Shown here: one piece after another, positions 26,622-35,383 of the stretch | Position numbering within the stretch: position 1 is the stretch's first letter | Layout of the letters: the number at the start of each line of letters is the position of its first letter | Source of the DNA: Blautia massiliensis (ex Durand et al. 2017) | GTDB lineage: Bacteria; Bacillota; Clostridia; Lachnospirales; Lachnospiraceae | Direction: 5' to 3' | Length of the DNA: 64,000 nucleotides | NCBI RefSeq assembly: GCF_001487165.1 | Contig: NZ_LN913006.1 | Span: 2,296,312-2,360,311, forward strand | The notes under the pieces: model-generated | The model's database searches: none | Seen by the model: only the letters and a program-made list of their open reading frames with translations | What the model was told of the DNA's origin: nothing | Made by a program: the position numbers and the translations under genes

Positions 26622-28460
26622 TTATTCCACGGTAACACTCTTAGCAAGATTTCTCGGCTTATCCACATCCAGACCTTTATTTACACTGACATAGTAACCC
26701 AGAAGCTGCAGCGGGATCACTGCCAGAGAAGTTGCAAAATGCGGATCTGTTTTCGGGATATAAACCGTAAAATCTGCAGTATCCTCGATATTATAGTTTC
26801 CAAACGTAGTAAGCCCCATCAGATACGCTCCACGGCTTCTGCACTCCACCATGTTGCTGACTGTTTTCTCATAAAGCTCCGGCTGTGTCAGGACACCGAT
26901 CACAAGAGTGCCGTCCTCGATCAGGGAAATGGTGCCATGCTTCAGCTCGCCAGCCGCATACGCCTCAGAATGGATGTAGCTGATCTCCTTCATCTTAAGG
27001 CTGCCCTCAAGGCTGATGGCATAATCAATCCCTCTTCCGATAAAAAAGATATCCTTTGCATTGGCCTGCTTGGAGGCAAACCACTGAAGCCTTTCCTTAT
27101 CCTCGATGATCCTGCCGATCTTGTCCGGAAGTGTCTTCAGTTCCTTAATGTAGGACTCACACTGCTCCTCTGAGATCTTTCCGCGGACCAGTGCCATCTG
27201 CAATGCCAGCACATAGGAAGCGATCAGCTGTGTACTGTACGCCTTGGTGGTAGCAACCGAGATCTCCGGTCCTGCAAGTGTGTAGAATACATGATCCGCC
27301 TCTCTTGCAATGGAAGAGCCGACCACATTGACAATAGCCAGCGTGCGGATTCCCTTCTCCTTACATTCCCGAAGCGCAGCCAGACTGTCCGCAGTCTCAC
27401 CGGACTGACTGATGATCACTGCCAGGCCGTCAGGATCCAGAAGCGGCTTCCGGTAACGGAACTCCGAAGCAAGCTCCACACGCACCGGAAGACCTGCAAG
27501 ATCCTCGATCACATACTGTGCAGCCATTCCCACATGGTAAGCAGAGCCGCAGGCCACGATATAAACCTGGCTGATGCTGCGGATTCTCTCATCATCCAGA
27601 CCGATCTCCGTCAGATCCAGCTTGCCCTCCCGGATAACGGAGTTCAGTGTATCTGCAACTGCTTTCGGCTGCTCATGGATTTCCTTCATCATGAAATGCT
27701 CAAAACCGGCTTTCTCCGCTGCCTCTGCATCCCACTCAATGATCTTAGGCTCCTTCTCGATCTCCTCACCATCCAGATTGTAAAAAGTGATCTCACCCGG
27801 TTTTACACATGCCAGCTCCAGATTTCCGATATAATAAACATTTCTTGTATACTTCAGGATCGCAGGAACATCCGATGCGATATAGGATTCTCCATTCTCC
27901 ACACCCAGGATCATAGGGCTGTCTTTTCTCGCTACAAAGATCTCTTCCGGATAATCACGGAACATCATTGCCAGCGCATAGGAACCACGGATACGCACCA
28001 TGGCATGACGCACTGCCTCAACCGGAGATCCGCCGTATTTCTGGTAGTAATAATCCACCAGCTTCACAGCAACCTCCGTATCTGTGGAAGAATAAAAAGA
28101 ATATCCCCTGCGGAGAAGCTTCTCCTTCAGCTCCTGGTAATTCTCGATAATGCCGTTATGCACAGCTGCCACATTTCCGTTATCACTGACATGAGGATGG
28201 GCATTGACCTCTGATGGTTCTCCGTGAGTTGCCCAGCGGGTATGACCGATCCCGCACATACCCGGAACAGATTCACCTGCGTTTGTTTTCTCCAGAAGGA
28301 CCTTCAGACGGCCCTTCGCCTTAATGATCTCGATATCCTTTTCCCCGTCACGCACTGCGATGCCGGCGGAATCATATCCCCTGTATTCCAGTTTGGAAAG
28401 CCCGTCCAGAAGGATGGGTGCTGCCTGATGCCTGCCTGTAAAACCTACAATTCCACACAT
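26622..28460 (-). CDS. glmS: Glutamine-fructose-6-phosphate aminotransferase (isomerizing)
   Basis: 612 residues. The N-terminal glutaminase domain begins MCGIVGFTG with the catalytic Cys2, and has HTRWATHGEPSEVNAHPH. Two SIS isomerase domains follow (ACGSAYHVGMAAQYVIEDLA, ISQSGETADSLAAL, and the C-terminal PRNLAKSVTVE). It makes glucosamine-6-phosphate, the entry to UDP-GlcNAc, peptidoglycan and the amino sugars of the capsule. It is 81 bases downstream of glmM on the same strand. That gap is too short to hold a glmS ribozyme and I see no conserved ribozyme core. Confidence 0.97.
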   Translation of the reverse strand: MCGIVGFTGRHQAAPILLDGLSKLEYRGYDSAGIAVRDGEKDIEIIKAKGRLKVLLEKTNAGESVPGMCGIGHTRWATHGEPSEVNAHPHVSDNGNVAAVHNGIIENYQELKEKLLRRGYSFYSSTDTEVAVKLVDYYYQKYGGSPVEAVRHAMVRIRGSYALAMMFRDYPEEIFVARKDSPMILGVENGESYIASDVPAILKYTRNVYYIGNLELACVKPGEITFYNLDGEEIEKEPKIIEWDAEAAEKAGFEHFMMKEIHEQPKAVADTLNSVIREGKLDLTEIGLDDERIRSISQVYIVACGSAYHVGMAAQYVIEDLAGLPVRVELASEFRYRKPLLDPDGLAVIISQSGETADSLAALRECKEKGIRTLAIVNVVGSSIAREADHVFYTLAGPEISVATTKAYSTQLIASYVLALQMALVRGKISEEQCESYIKELKTLPDKIGRIIEDKERLQWFASKQANAKDIFFIGRGIDYAISLEGSLKMKEISYIHSEAYAAGELKHGTISLIEDGTLVIGVLTQPELYEKTVSNMVECRSRGAYLMGLTTFGNYNIEDTADFTVYIPKTDPHFATSLAVIPLQLLGYYVSVNKGLDVDKPRNLAKSVTVE

Positions 28461-28541
28461 GATTTTTTTCTCCTCTTATTGCATTTTTATATTCTTCTGA
28501 CTGCTCCGTTCTTCAGACACCTGCGGTCTGCATCCAGGACA

Positions 28542-29930
28542 TCACTCTGCCACATGCCCCTTCTTACGGACGATCTCAACCACCTGGTCCACATATTTTC
28601 TGCAAAGCTCCTCACTCTCTGCCTCAACCATAACACGAAGCAGAGGTTCTGTACCGGATTCTCTCACCAGGATCCTTCCGGTGTCTCCAAGCGCCTCAGC
28701 CACACTCTCTACTGCTGCCTGCACATCCACATCTGCCTGCGCTGCTGCCTTGTCATGGACACGCACGTTCTCAAGAACCTGGGGATAGATCGCCAGATCA
28801 GCAGTAAGCTCACTGAGCTTTTTCTTCCTTGCCATTATAACTTCCATCATCTTCAGACTTGTAAGGATGCCATCCCCGGTAGATGCATACTTGGAAAAAA
28901 TAATGTGCCCGGACTGCTCACCACCAATACGGCAGCCATTCTGCATCATATATTCATAAACATATTTATCCCCTACTGCAGTCTTCGCATAATCGATATC
29001 AAGAGCATCAAAAGCCTTGTAAAGGCCAAAATTGGACATTACCGTAGTCACAACCGTATTGGTGAGAAGCTTTCCGCGCTCCTTCATATAACGGCCGTAC
29101 ACATAAAGGATCGCATCCCCGCTGACCACATTTCCCTTCTCATCCACACAGAGACAGCGGTCCGCATCTCCATCGTAGGCAAAGCCAACATCCAGCCCCT
29201 TCTCCACTACAAGCTTCTGGAGACCCTCGATATGGGTGGAACCGGCATTGTTATTGATATTGGTACCATCCGGCTCAGCATTGATCACATAAGTCTTCGC
29301 TCCCAGCGCATCAAAAACCGCCTTTGCGATATTCCATGCACTTCCGTTGGCACAGTCCAGACCAATCCTCATTCCCTTAAAGGAATATACTCCCAGGGAG
29401 ATCAGATATCCTATGTAACGGTTCCGGCCTGCCGAATAATCCACCGTCCTGCCGATCTCACCGCCCTTTGTAAAAGGAATCTCATGCCATTTCTCTCCGA
29501 ACAGCTGAAGACGGTCATCCAGATAATCCTCCACCAGAGCGATGATTTCCTCTTCCATCTTCTCACCCTGGCCATTGATCAGCTTAATCCCGTTATCATA
29601 ATAAGGATTATGGCTGGCAGAGATCATAATACCACAGTCAAAGCCATCGGTACGAGCAACATAAGCCACAGACGGCGTTGTTGTCACGTGGAGAAGATAA
29701 GCATCCGCTCCGGACGCCACCAGTCCGCCGACCAGCGAATACTCAAACATATAGCTGGAACGTCGGGTATCCTTGCCGATCACGATCCTGGCCGCAGCCG
29801 TCTCCCCCGCTCTTCTGCGCAGCTCATTATAATACCACCCCAGAAAACGCCCGATCTTGAAAGCATGATCCGCCGTCAACGAAACACCCGCCTCCCCACG
29901 GAAGCCATCTGTACCAAAATATTTTCCCAT
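28542..29930 (-). CDS. glmM: Phosphoglucosamine mutase
   Basis: 462 residues of the alpha-D-phosphohexomutase family: N-terminal MGKYFGTDGFRGEAGVSLT, the phosphoserine loop GIMISASHNPYYDNGIK (about 96-112), the metal loop FAYDGDADRCLCVD and the C-terminal RESGTEPLLRVMVEA phosphate-binding loop. It interconverts glucosamine-6- and -1-phosphate and pairs with GlmS next door. A copy of the 15-bp repeat lies 26-40 bases upstream of its ATG. An AAAGGAG site precedes the start. Confidence 0.96.
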   Translation of the reverse strand: MGKYFGTDGFRGEAGVSLTADHAFKIGRFLGWYYNELRRRAGETAAARIVIGKDTRRSSYMFEYSLVGGLVASGADAYLLHVTTTPSVAYVARTDGFDCGIMISASHNPYYDNGIKLINGQGEKMEEEIIALVEDYLDDRLQLFGEKWHEIPFTKGGEIGRTVDYSAGRNRYIGYLISLGVYSFKGMRIGLDCANGSAWNIAKAVFDALGAKTYVINAEPDGTNINNNAGSTHIEGLQKLVVEKGLDVGFAYDGDADRCLCVDEKGNVVSGDAILYVYGRYMKERGKLLTNTVVTTVMSNFGLYKAFDALDIDYAKTAVGDKYVYEYMMQNGCRIGGEQSGHIIFSKYASTGDGILTSLKMMEVIMARKKKLSELTADLAIYPQVLENVRVHDKAAAQADVDVQAAVESVAEALGDTGRILVRESGTEPLLRVMVEAESEELCRKYVDQVVEIVRKKGHVAE

Positions 29931-29955
29931 TTCTTGCTCTCCTTTGTATGTTAAT

Positions 29956-29970
29956 ATTTATAACTTATCT
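29956..29970 (-). repeat. 15-bp dispersed repeat, copy A (upstream of glmM)
   Basis: ATTTATAACTTATCT (minus strand AGATAAGTTATAAAT). Identical copies occur at 33031-33045 and 44677-44691, all in the same orientation and each just upstream of a leftward gene. Copies A and C also share two more bases to the left. Confidence 0.8.
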
Positions 29971-30042
29971 TATATATTGATGTGTCATATAGATTGATCA
30001 GAATTCCTTCTGCCATTTCTGTATGCACATCCATAATACTGT

Positions 30043-30426
30043 TTATTTAATCATCTTATTAATATTGAAAATTGGCATTACGATACTGTTAGTTTCCGGT
30101 TGTGATGTTAATAACGATACCTCACTTCGTAAATATGGCATCATAATTGCAACCGCATTCTTATGTATCAAAGTTTCTTTGTCTGATATATTTTCCGCAT
30201 TCTTTATTTCAAAGAAACCACTCAATACAATTTTAAAAATATATTCTTTATCTTTCTTCCCATTTAAAACTAACGTAACTTTATAATGTTCCTGATTATC
30301 ATGATCTCTTCCTATCTGTATTTCCAGTCCATAATTAACTTCACTTTCTGTTTTAAATCCCAACCGTTTAAACTCTATTTCATCAAACACGAGATGTTGT
30401 AAAATAAGATGACTTTCATATTCCAT
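30043..30426 (-). CDS. SecB-like chaperone domain protein
   Basis: 127 residues. The C-terminal half, NAVAIMMPYLRSEVSLLTSQ followed by PETNSIVMPIFNINKMI, closely follows the SecB pattern NAVAxLFPYLRexIsxLt...pplllPpinf. The N-terminus HLVFDEIEFKRLGFK is a SecB-like first strand. SecB is a tetrameric chaperone; in Gram-positive bacteria SecB-like proteins are mostly found in accessory toxin-antitoxin-chaperone modules. Here it is the last of three tightly packed leftward genes, 23 bases after the 193-residue protein gene. The start follows AGGAGG. A chaperone for one of its two neighbours is the most likely role, by inference. Confidence 0.75.
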   Translation of the reverse strand: MEYESHLILQHLVFDEIEFKRLGFKTESEVNYGLEIQIGRDHDNQEHYKVTLVLNGKKDKEYIFKIVLSGFFEIKNAENISDKETLIHKNAVAIMMPYLRSEVSLLTSQPETNSIVMPIFNINKMIK

Positions 30427-30449
30427 ACGTCACCATCCTCCTAAAAAAA

Positions 30450-31031
30450 CTATGCAGCAAAATTGATCTTTTCTTCAAAACAATAATTCTTGTCCCATAT
30501 ATCCTTTTCAGTAACGGTTTTACAGAATTGTCTGTTATAATTTAGGGCACAGTAATCAATATCTTTCCCATTTTTTACCGTCGTAACTATAATCTCACAA
30601 TCAAATTTTTCGAATTCCTGTTGATTGATCTTACAACCTCGCAACTTTTCAATATATTTTTGTATATATTCCGAGTGTATCTCGTAATATTCTCCCACAT
30701 CTGGAAGCATTGATCCCGAAAATGTTTGCGAATCATATTCTTCTACGCCAAGTATATTGCTATTTTCTTCTATAAATGTCTTATAAATTCTTTTACCTAA
30801 ACGGAAAGTACGTTCCATTGTATTGCGATTTTCCAACATATCTAACAATTCATCAGATTCTATTTTCCGATATATATATATTCCGTTGTAGGAATCATAT
30901 GTCATAACCAAATATCTATTATTCTTATCATCAATACATACAAAGAGTACAGGTTCTATCCCCACAACCAGTTCCTCTTCTACATATAATTTACCTATTC
31001 CCCTGATTTCGTCCCAATATTCTTCTGGCAT
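30450..31031 (-). CDS. Hypothetical protein, middle gene of the SecB-like cassette
   Basis: 193 residues with no family I can name. It is acidic, soluble and without signal or membrane segments. The first half is predicted beta-rich (PVLFVCIDDKNNRYLVMTYD, then YNGIYIYRKIESDELLDMLE). The second half has a charged helix EIHSEYIQKYIEKLRG. The start overlaps the upstream gene by 37 bases, but GAGGTG inside that gene at proper spacing supports the ATG at 31031. It could be the antitoxin, target or sensor of the cassette; nothing in the sequence decides this. AT-rich like its neighbours. Confidence 0.7.
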   Translation of the reverse strand: MPEEYWDEIRGIGKLYVEEELVVGIEPVLFVCIDDKNNRYLVMTYDSYNGIYIYRKIESDELLDMLENRNTMERTFRLGKRIYKTFIEENSNILGVEEYDSQTFSGSMLPDVGEYYEIHSEYIQKYIEKLRGCKINQQEFEKFDCEIIVTTVKNGKDIDYCALNYNRQFCKTVTEKDIWDKNYCFEEKINFAA

Positions 31032-31531
31032 AGTTCGTCCACCTCTATGATTTTGAATTCACTGCTAGCTGAATCAATTTTATCTTTGAATAAATACCAA
31101 TTATGATGTGTTTTTCCCTCTTGAAAATCCGCTGGTCCATACTGACATTTCATGATTCCTCTGACTATTCCAAGAGTTGGTCTTCCAGGATTCGGAATAT
31201 GTAACGCCTTAATCAACTGCATCGGATCTTCATTAACTGAAACACCGCACATTTGAAATGTCGGTTTCCTGACAGGACGATCATACAACTCTGCTTCATC
31301 CAGGTTTCCCAGAAAATCATCTCTCTCAATTTTATTCTCTCGATGAATTCCTCTATATACAATTATGTCCGCATATTCTTTGGATATACTTTTAAAAAAT
31401 TTATCTCTTACCCTTGAGTCTTTTAACATCTCATGCAACTTTGTCGGAAATCGTTTTATATATTCCTCGGATGCCTCTTCCTGCTGTATCTGAACTGTAC
31501 TTTTCTCCATAAGAACATCATTTTCTAGCAT
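30995..31531 (-). CDS. Hypothetical protein, first gene of the SecB-like cassette (possible toxin/effector)
   Basis: 178 residues, not assigned to a family. A helical N-terminus (EEYIKRFPTKLHEMLKDSRV) leads to YADIIVYRGIHRE, where a VYRG motif recalls the first catalytic block of some ADP-ribosyltransferase folds. GVSVNEDPMQLIKALHIPNP and THHNWYLFKD follow. The VYRG resemblance is weak and I would not call the activity from it. It is cytosolic. It is the promoter-proximal gene of the trio, with a good promoter candidate upstream and overlapping the next gene by 37 bases. This is the position toxins or effectors often hold in such cassettes. Confidence 0.65.
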   Translation of the reverse strand: MLENDVLMEKSTVQIQQEEASEEYIKRFPTKLHEMLKDSRVRDKFFKSISKEYADIIVYRGIHRENKIERDDFLGNLDEAELYDRPVRKPTFQMCGVSVNEDPMQLIKALHIPNPGRPTLGIVRGIMKCQYGPADFQEGKTHHNWYLFKDKIDSASSEFKIIEVDELCQKNIGTKSGE

Positions 31532-31569
31532 GATCTGTATCTCACCCCTATTTTTTCTTACATTGCTAT

Positions 31570-31598
31570 ATATAATTCGTGCTTTCAGAGTAGCACAA
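31570..31598 (-). promoter_or_regulatory. Putative promoter of the SecB-like cassette
   Basis: Minus-strand TTGTGC (31598-31593), a 17-base spacer and TTATAT (31575-31570). The first start codon is about 40 bases downstream. Confidence 0.45.
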
Positions 31599-31783
31599 TA
31601 CGCTCTTTTTGTCTATTGATTTATTTCGACTCCGTTCGACAAACATATCCTCCTTAACTGCGCAGCTCTGAAGCTTTTTCACAAAAATCCTCTTTCCAAA
31701 AGCAATAAACTACGTTACCCAGAAAATGAATCCGATGATAAAATAATTCTGATCACATAACAAGATCGAAGGTGGTGAAACCT

Positions 31784-32443
31784 ATGGGTACAAAGGATAC
31801 CATCACCAAAAATTACATGGCTGACAACCCACAGAGCTGCAAAGCAATGACCCTCCACATCCGGAGAATATCTCACCGGCTTCTACAAAGATGACCGGCT
31901 GATTCCGGTCATCACCGTGTCGTATACTTCGGCTCCGATACCTGGAAAGCTCCCAGGAGCCTCCACGAAATGCTCTCTGTCCAAGACCCCGAGATTCTTT
32001 CTCTGGTCCCAGATTACCGGATCAATCTCTTCTCACCTGCCGAGATAAAGGATGAAGAACCTGACAAACTCCAGAGCAATCTCAAAGAAGTCATGCTCTT
32101 CATCAAATACTCCAAAGATAAACGGAAGCTTCAGGAACTCACATCACAGACCCCTGGCTTCCGGTCGCTCGAGCTCAAAGCAGCCCGAGTCATTGACTCC
32201 ATAACCGGTATCAATTTACGTTTCACAGAAACAGAAGGGAGTGTTAATATGTGTCAGGCTGTTCAGGAAATGTGCGATGATGCACGCGCCGAAGGTCTAT
32301 CTCAAGGTCGCGCCCAAGGTCTTCAGGAACATGCTTTACTTACTGCACAGCGCATGCTAGAGGATTCCAGATTCTCACCTGAGGATATCAGCAGGTTTTC
32401 AGGGCTGCCACTTGAGGATGTTCTGAAATTACGGGAGAAATGA
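31784..32443 (+). pseudogene. Decayed Rpn-family (PD-(D/E)XK) nuclease/transposase gene
   Basis: The 5' end at 31784 reads MGTKDTITKNYMADN, the usual start of Lachnospiraceae Rpn/putative-transposase proteins. A large internal segment is then missing. EYLTGFYKDDRLIPVIT is found in a second frame, and after a one-base loss at about 31917 the reading continues as VYFGSDTWKAPRSLHEMLSV and on to the normal C-terminus (SRFSGLPLEDVLKLREK at 32443). So at least one deletion and one frameshift separate the pieces. Rpn proteins are recombination-promoting nucleases with high copy number in this family. The remnant marks past mobility beside the SecB-like cassette. Confidence 0.8.
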
Positions 32444-32452
32444 TGATTTGAG

Positions 32453-32489
32453 AAAATGCTCAGGAAGCGTGAGGCTTCCTGGGCATTTT
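32453..32489. terminator. Terminator overlapping the 3' end of the vanZ-like gene
   Basis: AAAATGCTCAGGAAGC pairs with GCTTCCTGGGCATTTT (16 bp, one G-U) around GTGAG. The stop of the leftward VanZ gene (32460-32462) and its last codons lie within the hairpin. It also ends the rightward Rpn remnant. Confidence 0.75.
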
Positions 32490-33026
32490 AAATTTCTTTA
32501 ACATTCTCAGCCAACACCAGGAACCCAAAACAGCTCCCATCATACATCCAAACCCATTGTGGATAATATCATCAAACTCAAACAATCCTCGACAGGTGAT
32601 CAACTGCAATAATTCTATCACAAACGATGTTCCCATTCCAATCACCAAACCTCTTTTCCAGTTGATTCTCTTATCTAAAGCAACTGGCAATAAACAGCCA
32701 TACGGCATCAATAATATGCAATTTAGAATATTTTCCTTCAGCATCTCATTGTCATGATATACAAAAAATGCTTTCCAGGACCAGAATATGTGAAGTTCAT
32801 ATTGAGGATATGCCTGTGGAATGCGGGTAAAAACTGTAGATTCCAATACTGTCCAAAGATATATAAAAATTGCGATATACGCCAGACTTTGTGAAAAGCT
32901 AATTCTGTTACTTTTGTATGACTGTTTTATGATCCGGCTAAAACACAATAAAAATACGAAAAACCAACAAACCCCAGTTATTCCCCAACTGGGATTTTGC
33001 TTAGTAATTGTTTTATAAATATCCAT
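32460..33026 (-). CDS. VanZ family membrane protein
   Basis: 188 residues with four or five membrane helices and the VanZ pattern: ILNCILLMPYGCLLP at about 100-114 and GTSFVIELLQLITCRGLFEF then DDIIHNGFGCMMGA at about 130-165. VanZ relatives have been linked to teicoplanin resistance and envelope functions, but most are uncharacterised. The ATG at 33026 has no Shine-Dalgarno site: the preceding bases are the 15-bp repeat and TTTAA, directly after the UDP-glucose dehydrogenase stop. It is the last gene of the long leftward polysaccharide unit. Confidence 0.85.
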   Translation of the reverse strand: MDIYKTITKQNPSWGITGVCWFFVFLLCFSRIIKQSYKSNRISFSQSLAYIAIFIYLWTVLESTVFTRIPQAYPQYELHIFWSWKAFFVYHDNEMLKENILNCILLMPYGCLLPVALDKRINWKRGLVIGMGTSFVIELLQLITCRGLFEFDDIIHNGFGCMMGAVLGSWCWLRMLKKFKMPRKPHAS

Positions 33027-33030
33027 TTAA

Positions 33031-33045
33031 ATTTATAACTTATCT
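33031..33045 (-). repeat. 15-bp dispersed repeat, copy B (between ugd and vanZ)
   Basis: The same ATTTATAACTTATCT as copies A and C, filling nearly all of the 20-base gap between two genes and displacing any ribosome site for vanZ. Confidence 0.8.
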
Positions 33046-33046
33046 T

Positions 33047-34285
33047 TTAATCTCTGTAAAAGATATCTCTTGTGTATACTCGTTCTTTTACATCATCCAG
33101 ACATTTATCATATCTATTTGCAATAATTGCCTGACTCTGCTCTTTAAATGCCTCAAGATCATTTACAACTTTACTTCCAAAAAATGTTGTTCCGTCCTCT
33201 AATGTCGGTTCATAAACAATAATGGTGGCACCTTTGGCTTTAATGCGCTTCATCACACCTTGTATAGAAGACTGACGGAAATTATCTGAATTTGATTTCA
33301 TGGTAAGACGATATACACCAATTACAACTTCTTTTTCCATAGAAGCATCATAAGTATTTTCATCTTCATAAGCATAATACCCTGCTTTCTGCAAAACACG
33401 ATCTGCTATGAAATCTTTCCTGGTTCTATTTGATTCAACGATTGCAGACATCATATTCTGCGGTACATCTTCGTAATTAGCCAAGAGCTGCTTGGTATCT
33501 TTTGGTAAACAATAACCACCATATCCAAATGACGGATTGTTATAATGTAATCCAATTCTCGGATCAAGACATACCCCATTAATAATCTGCTGTGTATTCA
33601 AGCCTTTCATTTCGGCATAAGTGTCAAGCTCATTAAAATATGATACTCTGAGAGCCAAATATGTATTAGCAAATAACTTCACTGCTTCTGCTTCTGTAAA
33701 TCCCATAATCAGGGTATCAATATTTTCTTTAATAGCCCCCTCCTGCAATAAGCCAGCAAATGTGTTCGCAGCTTTTACAAGTCTTGCATTTTCAACATCT
33801 GTTCCTACAATAATTCTGGATGGATACAGATTATCATATAATGCTTTAGATTCTCGCAAAAATTCTGGGCTGAAAATGATATTATCACAGTGAAATTTTT
33901 CTCTAATACTTGCTGTATACCCTACCGGAATTGTAGATTTAATTACCATAATTGCATCTGGATTATATCCAATAACCAACTTAATCACAGCTTCTACTGC
34001 TGATGTATCAAAAAAATTTTTCTTGCTGTCATAGTTTGTAGGTGCAGCGATAACTACAAAATCCGCATCTTTATATGCTGTTTCTGCATCTAACGTAGCT
34101 GTCAGATTTAACTGTTTTTCCTTTAAATACTTTTCAATATACTCATCCTGAATTGGACTGATTTTTTTATTAATCTTTTCTACCTTTTCTTGGACTATAT
34201 CAACTGCCATTACCTCATGATTTTGAGATAATAATGTGGCAATAGAAAGTCCAACATATCCTGTTCCGGCTACTGCTATTTTCAT
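33047..34285 (-). CDS. UDP-glucose 6-dehydrogenase
   Basis: 412 residues. The N-terminal NAD domain begins [39 protein letters not shown] and [15 protein letters not shown] are standard for the short Ugd/TuaD type. The catalytic cysteine is in [19 protein letters not shown]. It oxidises UDP-glucose to UDP-glucuronate, giving acidic sugar for the polysaccharide. It is the promoter-distal biosynthetic gene of the capsule locus, common in Clostridia capsule clusters. The C-terminal domain contains [20 protein letters not shown], the usual UDP-binding region. Confidence 0.93.
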   Translation of the reverse strand: MKIAVAGTGYVGLSIATLLSQNHEVMAVDIVQEKVEKINKKISPIQDEYIEKYLKEKQLNLTATLDAETAYKDADFVVIAAPTNYDSKKNFFDTSAVEAVIKLVIGYNPDAIMVIKSTIPVGYTASIREKFHCDNIIFSPEFLRESKALYDNLYPSRIIVGTDVENARLVKAANTFAGLLQEGAIKENIDTLIMGFTEAEAVKLFANTYLALRVSYFNELDTYAEMKGLNTQQIINGVCLDPRIGLHYNNPSFGYGGYCLPKDTKQLLANYEDVPQNMMSAIVESNRTRKDFIADRVLQKAGYYAYEDENTYDASMEKEVVIGVYRLTMKSNSDNFRQSSIQGVMKRIKAKGATIIVYEPTLEDGTTFFGSKVVNDLEAFKEQSQAIIANRYDKCLDDVKERVYTRDIFYRD

Positions 34286-34360
34286 AATTATAATACCCTT
34301 TCAATAACCTATCATTTTTTTCTAAATAAAAAACCATCTTAGTAACGCATCTTTTTAAAT

Positions 34361-35341
34361 TTAATATGTTAGATTCCATATTTTAAGTGTATCTTCACGA
34401 TTTATTGCATTTAATTTCGATGTACGTTTGATAATATCCATCATTTTTCTTATTTCCTCTTGTGTATACCCTCCTCTTATCCATCGTATCTTTAAAATTT
34501 GCATTAAAACAAACTTCCATATATTCCATATAAATACAGAATAAAATTGTTTCATATCAACAATTCTATACGCATAATAACTTGCCATTTTTCCTGGTTG
34601 TAATCCATTTTTACTACTTGTAGCACTTACTTTATGATATACTAAAGTTTGATTTATACATTTCCCTTTAATATGGTTTTTCTTCATTCTCCAACAAAAA
34701 TTAAAATCTTCTTCTCCATGAAAAAAATCATCCGATAAAGTACCATACTTTTCTATCACTGAGGATCGTATAAATAATGCACATCCGGTAATAAACTCAG
34801 CATCAATAATATCTGGCATTTTTTTTAGTTCTTTCTCTGAATAATATTTTCTCAATCCCCATGGTCTAAGTTTTCCACCGCAATTCCATAATAATGTATG
34901 ATCATAATAATTATCAATCCTGCAACTTGCATAACCTATTGTTGGATCTTCATTTAACATACAAATCATTTTTTCAATGAAATTCGGTTGCACTACTGTA
35001 TCATTATTCAAAAGTAAAACATACGAATAATCTTCATAAATTTTCCTAATGACCTTATTATTTCCACCGGCAAATCCCGCATTATCATTTGACAGAATAA
35101 GAAGATTTCCTTTTACCTTATTTCTTTCATATATAGCATCTGAATATATATCAAATTCTTCTCTGCTACTGATATATCTTTTTAAAATATCAACTTCTTC
35201 TTTCTGAGAAGCATTGTCAATAATATAAATATCGTACTCATAATTTGTTATTGTGTTATCCAAAGACTCAATACACTCAATCGTATCAACAGAACCATTA
35301 TAATTTAATAATATAATTGCCAAACTTTTCAAAATTATCAC
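34361..35341 (-). CDS. Glycosyltransferase family 2 (rhamnosyltransferase-like)
   Basis: 326 residues, GT-A fold: the start SLAIILLNYNGSVDTIECIE, the nucleotide-binding NDNAGFAGGNNKVIRKIYED, LLLNNDTVVQPNFIEKMICM with the metal-binding acidic motif, and the acceptor region FFHGEEDFNFCWRMKKNHIK. This arrangement is typical of WbbL/RfbN-type GT2 enzymes that add rhamnose or related sugars to a lipid-linked repeat unit. The actual donor is unknown; dTDP-rhamnose genes 10 kb away make rhamnose plausible. It lies in the AT-rich variable block. Confidence 0.85.
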   Translation of the reverse strand: MIILKSLAIILLNYNGSVDTIECIESLDNTITNYEYDIYIIDNASQKEEVDILKRYISSREEFDIYSDAIYERNKVKGNLLILSNDNAGFAGGNNKVIRKIYEDYSYVLLLNNDTVVQPNFIEKMICMLNEDPTIGYASCRIDNYYDHTLLWNCGGKLRPWGLRKYYSEKELKKMPDIIDAEFITGCALFIRSSVIEKYGTLSDDFFHGEEDFNFCWRMKKNHIKGKCINQTLVYHKVSATSSKNGLQPGKMASYYAYRIVDMKQFYSVFIWNIWKFVLMQILKIRWIRGGYTQEEIRKMMDIIKRTSKLNAINREDTLKIWNLTY

Positions 35342-35383
35342 TTCCTCTTAAAATACTCTAACTAGGCAAACTGTTTATTTATT

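Noticed and set aside
28461..28541. Possible glmS ribozyme upstream of glmS
   Set aside because: The gap to glmM is only 81 bases and lacks the conserved core of the ribozyme.
28224..29954. A 576-codon open frame antisense to glmM
   Set aside because: Shadow of glmM; the product is His/Ile/Leu-rich without domains.
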